The position numbers and the translations under genes are program-made. 12,821 bases of DNA from Lobulomyces angularis (taxonomy: Eukaryota; Chytridiomycota; Chytridiomycetes; Lobulomycetales; Lobulomycetaceae): positions 1 to 12,821 of the forward strand of contig JADHYX010000523.1 in NCBI GenBank assembly GCA_027604685.1. The letters are read 5' to 3'. The first letter of the stretch is position 1; every line of letters starts with the position of its first letter. Under the pieces are notes generated by a model. It was not told the origin of the DNA. It ran no database searches and worked only from the letters and a program-made list of their open reading frames with translations. Of this stretch, positions 8,393 through 12,821 are shown piece by piece.

Positions 8393-11300
8393 TCATTTTT
8401 TTTTTCTATTTAAATATCTCTCCCTCGCTAGCCGAACCCTTTCACTTCGCTGGGTAGAGGCATCTTCAGAATTTTCATTTTCAATTGAATTTTCTTCAAC
8501 GGAGTTTACCATCCCTGAATCCTCTAAAGCAATATTACTTGGCTCCACTTCGGTTGCCTCGGACTTGTTCGTCAAGGCTTCATCAAAGTTTAAGAATGAA
8601 ATGTTGTTAAAATCCGTTTCTGAATGCAATTTTTTTTCCAACTCAAAAAAATATTTTTCAATAAATTTAAAGTCCACCAGACTAATATTTTTCATTACAG
8701 GTTTCATATTAAAATTTAAATCTTGAAAAATTAAAAAAGTTTCTTGACTTAATTTTTGTTGATCATCTAAAATTTTTTTTAAAGTAAAACTTTGCTTTGG
8801 AATGTAAAGTGCTTGTTGAAAATTTTTTAAAACATCTTTTTTTAATAATATGTTTTTAATTTTTGTGTCAAATCTTGAATTTAGGTAAAAATGAAAATAA
8901 TTTTTAGTTTTTTGCTTCTTTGCTGTATTAAACCAAAATCCTAAATTTGCTTATTAAAAAAGAATAAAGAAATAAAAAAACCTGCACATAATGATTTCAA
9001 AATTGCATCAGTTTCTAAATGATTCAATAAATTTGAAGCGGAGATTTCATTTATGTCAAGTTCTCTCATACGTTTTTCGCCAGAATCGGTTTTTCTTTTT
9101 TTTGGTATTTTAATTGGACATTTTGTTATTTTTAAATGTAAAGTTCTTTCAAATATTTGAAACAATTGGTCACGAACATTTTTAGCAGTTCTTAATGACC
9201 TACAATGCAAAAAATGATCCTAAAAAAATATATTTTAAATTTTTTTTTCTTTGTGTCTTTTCATCTTAACCTTGCACCAATTTTTTCCATCGTCTCTAAT
9301 TCTACTAGAGGAACTAAATTCTTCCCACATTAAAAAAACTAGAAATTTTACAAAATTTTCGCATAAAAAAATATATATATATATGTTATACTCTTTAAAA
9401 AAGTCAAATGGTCAGATTTTGGATAAGCAAATTCTTCATTCCAGATTTCCTCTGCTTGAATTTTTTTTTCTTCAGTTCTTGGTGATAAAAATATGTCTTC
9501 AACTGATAATATTGCAGCTATGGTTATCATTTCAAAGCTACAATTTTCTGTAACAGATGCAATTAAACTTCTGGCTAAAAATGGTGATACTGGAAGTTCA
9601 GCCATCATCTTACCAATTTCTGTTAATTTCCCTTCATCGTTAACAGCTCCTACAACAACAAGAAAAAAAAAAAAATTTTCAAAATATGGATTAAAAAATT
9701 TTATTACCAAGCACCCATAGAGACTTTAAAGCAGATTTTATTAGTTCTTCGTCCGGTTTGTCAATAAATTCAAACTCCAACACGTTATGAATTTCCATTT
9801 TTAGTAACGATAACACTGTACCTATCAAAGAACATCTTTACTTGTTTTTAAAATTCTCTATAAAATATTTTGTATTTTTAAAAAAATAATAGTACCGTTG
9901 AATTTCTGGACTAGTGTCTAAATCCATTTTATCAAATGCTTCGGTACCATACAATCGAAAAACTTTCCCAGTTTCAGTCCTACCTAAATAATTTTATGTG
10001 AAAACAACAAACTAGCTAGTGGTTTACCTGCTCTACCGGCACGCTGAGTTGCAGCGGACTGGCTAATTGGAACAGTTAGTAGCGTGTCCATGGAATTCTT
10101 AGGATCATAAACTAATCTGGTTGGAAAATAAAGGGAAAAAAAGTTTTTAATCGTTACCTTTTTGTTTGACAAATCCGGAATCTACTACGAAACGAATTCC
10201 TGGAACGGTAACCGACGTTTGTGCTAAAAAAAAAAATAAAAAAATAATAATTAATGTTATTAAAATTGAATTAAAAAAACCTATGTTGGTGCTAAAAACA
10301 ATTTTTCTAATACCTAAAAAAACTTGTGTAAAAAAAAATTTTTTTCTTTTTTTTCAAAAAACTACCTCTTGGTGGTAATTTGAAAATATTTTTTTGTTCG
10401 AAGGTTTCCAAACTTGAATAAATCGGATAGCACATTATGCCATTGTACCCATTATGAATTTTAGAGTAATCATATTCTCTTTCAAGGTCCATTATCTGTC
10501 GACAGGCTTGCTCAATTTCATTTTTACCTGTCAAAAATACAAGTATATCACCTTCATTTTCAGTGGTGTGTATGTTAAATGCCGTCTTTACACATCGATG
10601 AAGAAATGAATTCTTTAAAGTATTCATGTTTATATTTTTTTGCCATAATATATCAACTATAAATTGAAAAAAAAAAAAAAAATTTAAAAAAGGTTTTTTT
10701 TATTTAACCTTCAAACATTCTTCCTGGTATGGAAAAGATAGGACAGTGGTCAAAAAAATTACTAAATTTTTCAGCATCTAAAGTTGCAGACCTAATTTAA
10801 AAGTTAATATATAATAAATATTTTTTTTGTACATAACAATAATTCTTAATTTTTTAGATTTTTCTGATTCAGTGTCATCACTCAACTTTTTTTTTACAGA
10901 ATTTTTTAATAAACCAAACAAGATATCAGTATCCAAACTTCTTTCATGGGCTAAAAAAAAAAAAATAAAACCGCTACTTTTCATAATTATAATATAAAAG
11001 TATCATAAAGTTTCTCTATTCTAAATGAAATAATTATTAAACTCAAAATTACCTTCATCAAGAACATAAATATCAAAAGAATTCAATTCGTTGTCGTTAA
11101 TCAGCTCTCTTAATAATAATCCATCTGTCATATAAGTTAGCATACTTTTTTGTGTGTAACACTTTTCAAATCTGACACCATATCCAATTTCCTCTCCTTT
11201 TATATTTTTAAAAAAGAATAAAATTAATTTTACTGCCTATTTAAACAAAAAAAACAATAATAAAAATTATAATAATTTAAACCTAGAGTTACGTTTCTTT

Positions 11301-11770
11301 CTTCAGAAACTCTTTTTGCAGCGGATATTGCAGCAATCCTTCTAGGCTGATGTTAAAAAATACATATATAAAAAATAAAAAAATAAAATAAAGGATAATT
11401 AAAATAAATAATAATAAAAAAAATAAATAATATATACTAACATACTTGAGTAACAACTATTTTAGATTCTGGGAAGGCTTCTAAACAGTACTGAGGAAGT
11501 TGCGTAGTTTTTCCAGAACCTAAAAAAAAAAAAAAAAATAAAAAATTTTACTGATCCTTAATTATTATATATAAAGAAATTACCCGTATCACCTACAACA
11601 ACTAATAATATTTTAGTAAAAAAAAAAAAAAAGTTAAATAATAAAAAAAATTTATATACACTTAAAAAAATTTTTGTTTTTTTTATATTTTTACTTAAAA
11701 AAGGATATTCTTTTATAGCACTAATTAATTCATTTTTAAAATCAAAAATTGGAAGTTGTTCTTGACTCAT
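8393..11770 (-). CDS. DHX40: DEAH-box RNA helicase, DHX40-type, 18 exons, complete
   Basis: Exons in gene order: 11695-11770, 11584-11601, 11446-11519, 11283-11346, 11053-11196, 10833-10950, 10709-10791, 10366-10656, 10281-10313, 10158-10223, 10028-10111, 9896-9983, 9842-9855, 9708-9821, 9392-9649, 9271-9338, 8982-9219, 8393-8940. They sum to 2379 nt, 792 residues plus TGA, in frame throughout; human DHX40 is about 780. Motifs: GDTGSGKT 29-36 (Walker A), TQPRR 55-59, DEAH 124-127, SAT 166-168, LVFLTG 231-236, TNIAQTS 298-304, QRAGRAGR 345-352. Winged-helix, ratchet and OB-fold regions follow, with WCKDHFLH spanning the exon 16/17 join. An acidic Ser/Asn/Glu-rich tail ends in ARERYLNRKKK, matching the C-terminal ARARFLERK of DHX40 as I recall it; this and the overall layout favour DHX40 over DHX33 or DHX35. 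The family unwinds RNA or remodels RNPs with ATP; the client of DHX40 is poorly defined. Motif V has Gln where most DEAH proteins have Glu. Most introns are 40-102 nt. Confidence 0.9.
9371..9384. repeat. (AT)7 microsatellite in helicase intron 15
   Basis: Seven AT dinucleotides lie just inside the donor end of intron 15 (9339-9391). It is likely to vary in length between individuals and is unlikely to affect the protein. Confidence 0.9.
9842..9855 (-). other. DHX40: 14-nt microexon (exon 13) of the DHX40-type helicase
   Basis: Joining exon 12 directly to exon 14 breaks the frame and deletes part of the conserved segment after EIQR. Inserting AATTTTAAAAACAA, bounded by GAG on the acceptor side and GTAAAG on the donor side, restores frame and gives EIQR-ILKTS-TVLSL. 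This aligns without a gap to EIQR-TNLAN-TVLSL of typical DEAH helicases. It leaves a 40-nt intron before and a 20-nt intron after (9822-9841, GTAAAG...GATAG). Other acceptor or donor choices in this interval give a stop or the wrong phase. Confidence 0.7.
11584..11601 (-). other. DHX40: 18-nt microexon (exon 2) of the DHX40-type helicase
   Basis: TTGTTGTAGGTGATACGG supplies residues IVVGDTG together with one base each from exons 1 and 3, linking PFL of exon 1 to SGKTTQ of exon 3. Skipping it would remove the start of Walker A without shifting the frame. Flanking introns are 93 and 64 nt and GT-AG. Confidence 0.85.
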
Positions 11771-12078
11771 GGAAACTTTTTTTTTTTTGTTTTTTTGTTG
11801 GATAAAAAAATAATAAAGTTTATAATAATTTTGTATTTTAAGTATTTGATAATTAATGTTAGGTTTTTATTTTTGAAGAAAGGGTATAAGTTTTTTTGTA
11901 AGTTTTTTTAAAAAAAATTTTAGTGACACAATAGTAGGGAAGCAAAAATGAACAATAATTATAGTTAGAATGTTAAATGAAAGTTGGATTTTGCGGTTAA
12001 GCGTATCTGTTGATTACCATTGAGATCTAAATTAATGGTTGCCAAAAAATTTTTTTTTTTTTTTTATAAATTTAATTA
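11771..12078. other. Intergenic spacer holding the helicase 5' flank
   Basis: About 300 bp lie between the helicase ATG (minus strand, 11770) and the poly(A) signal of the next gene. It contains long A and T runs, including 16 T at about 12050-12065. No TATA-like element, conserved motif or small open frame can be singled out from the AT background. Confidence 0.5.
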
Positions 12079-12084
12079 TTTATT
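12079..12084 (-). promoter_or_regulatory. Poly(A) signal AATAAA of the rightmost gene
   Basis: AATAAA on the minus strand starts about 50 nt after the stop at 12135-12137, the same distance as in the helicase gene. Chance occurrence is possible in this AT background. Confidence 0.4.
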
Positions 12085-12134
12085 TTTTTGTCAAGTACAA
12101 CTATACCAAAAAAATAAATAAAAAAATAAAAGTT

Positions 12135-12821
12135 CTATGAATTGCCAAAAAGTACGGCTAATTTAGACTTCAGTCTATGAATATGTTTTTTTTTTAGTCC
12201 AATTTCATAATCATTATCAACATTATCATCAGCAGTCAAGCTTTTTCCTACCTTCATGTTACTTCCTACCTTAATAGTGGCATTTTCCATTGTTAAAACA
12301 GAGTTTACTCCTATTCCTATACTATAATTTTCCTCCAATATCTTAAAATGGCTCTTGAATGATTTACTATTCATCCCGTTTAACCTAAATTTGAATTCTT
12401 TTAACAGTTTACTCTCAGGATTCCATGCGTCAAAAGAGTTAACTAAAGTCAACAAACTATTTTGTAATTCAGGTATCGATTTTATATCTTTATTTGTAAT
12501 CCCCTCCATCATCAATCTTCCAAAAATAAATGGTAAATCGTAATCATTAATTTCTTGAAAATTATGTGCATTATATTTTTTTAATTTTAAACTCTGCTTT
12601 TCAATTTTAAAAAAATCGTTTTGGTTTATAATATTTGAATCAATCCATTTACTTGATTTAAATTTTGAGGTGCTAAAATAAAAGATATGGCTCCACTAGA
12701 AAAAATTAAAAATTAAGATATAAAATTTAATTTAACAAATAACAAACTGGTATGCTTTCAAATCCTCGTAACAGGAAGAGTGAGCTTTTCCTTTTCCAAA
12801 AACCGAACCTGCAATTTGTTC
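12135..12821 (-). CDS. Unidentified protein, C-terminal part; 5' end beyond window
   Basis: Two exons are visible: 12748-12821 (continuing past the edge) and 12135-12672, separated by a 75-nt GT-AG intron ending TATTTTAG. The join (CA|C, His) is in phase and gives about 203 residues ending in TAG. An acceptor 23 nt earlier (TCTAG) would be in phase only with a different, less protein-like reading of the first exon, so I prefer the one given. Visible features: GSVFGKGKAH in the first exon, a polar middle, YDLPFIFGRLMMEGI, FDAWNPESKLLKEF, a repeated short pattern of Val/Met/Lys near MENATIKVGSNMKVGKSL, and a basic end (KKKHIHRLKSK). No signal peptide, membrane segment or catalytic motif is seen. 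I do not recognise the family. The gene lies head to tail with the helicase, 364 bp upstream of its ATG. Confidence 0.75.

Noticed and set aside
9251..9720. Plus-strand open frames at 9251-9553 and 9493-9720
   Set aside because: They lie antisense to helicase exons 14-16 and intervening introns, and show no family features of their own.
10166..10378. Plus-strand open frame over helicase exons 8-10
   Set aside because: Lysine/asparagine-rich antisense of helicase exons and A/T-run introns.
12355..12543. Plus-strand open frame inside the rightmost gene
   Set aside because: Antisense to a spliced minus-strand exon with better coding character.

Overview
This is AT-rich eukaryotic nuclear DNA. 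All recognisable genes are on the minus strand and are cut into small exons by short GT-AG introns (mostly 40-100 nt) that often end in a T-run plus AG. Stop codons TGA, TAA and TAG are each used once by the three right-hand genes, so the code looks standard. The species cannot be named from the sequence. DHX40-type helicases and acyl-protein thioesterases occur in animals, plants and many protists.

Right half (about 7.0-12.8 kb): three minus-strand genes lie head to tail. From the right end they are (1) an unidentified protein-coding gene whose 5' end lies beyond the window (12135-12821+); (2) a complete DEAH-box RNA helicase of DHX40 type (8393-11770), reconstructed here as 18 exons giving an exactly in-frame 792-residue protein, with microexons of 18 and 14 nt and one apparent 20-nt intron; (3) a complete acyl-protein thioesterase of APT1/LYPLA type (7055-8154), six exons and 228 residues, with an intact Ser-Asp-His triad. 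Each is followed by an AATAAA signal within about 20-55 nt. Intergenic gaps are 240-365 bp. Nothing shows that the three genes share a pathway.

Left half (1-7.0 kb): no intact gene is evident. A decayed minus-strand gene (1851-3026) encodes a polysaccharide lyase family 7 (alginate-lyase-like) domain, preceded by two copies of a small module I do not recognise. It carries two in-frame stops and two apparent one-base losses in homopolymers. A more decayed copy of the module lies at 3490-3652. A possibly related plus-strand copy lies at 6390-6584. Between them is a degenerate minisatellite of about 18 units of roughly 60 bp (4745-6300), split by a 590-bp non-repeat segment that holds an open frame with one hydrophobic helix and a 63-bp tandem duplication. 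The rest (1-1850, parts of 3.65-4.75 kb, 6.6-7.0 kb) shows no coding signal I can support.

The texture changes near 6.6-7.0 kb. To the right, introns and spacers are full of long A and T runs; to the left they are not. This may only reflect gene-dense versus repeat-rich sequence, but a chimeric assembly is possible. The best candidates for a second look are the microexon and 20-nt intron in the helicase, the PL7 pseudogene with its unnamed repeated module, and the minisatellite whose minus strand repeatedly spells a joined 3'/5' splice-site-like motif.
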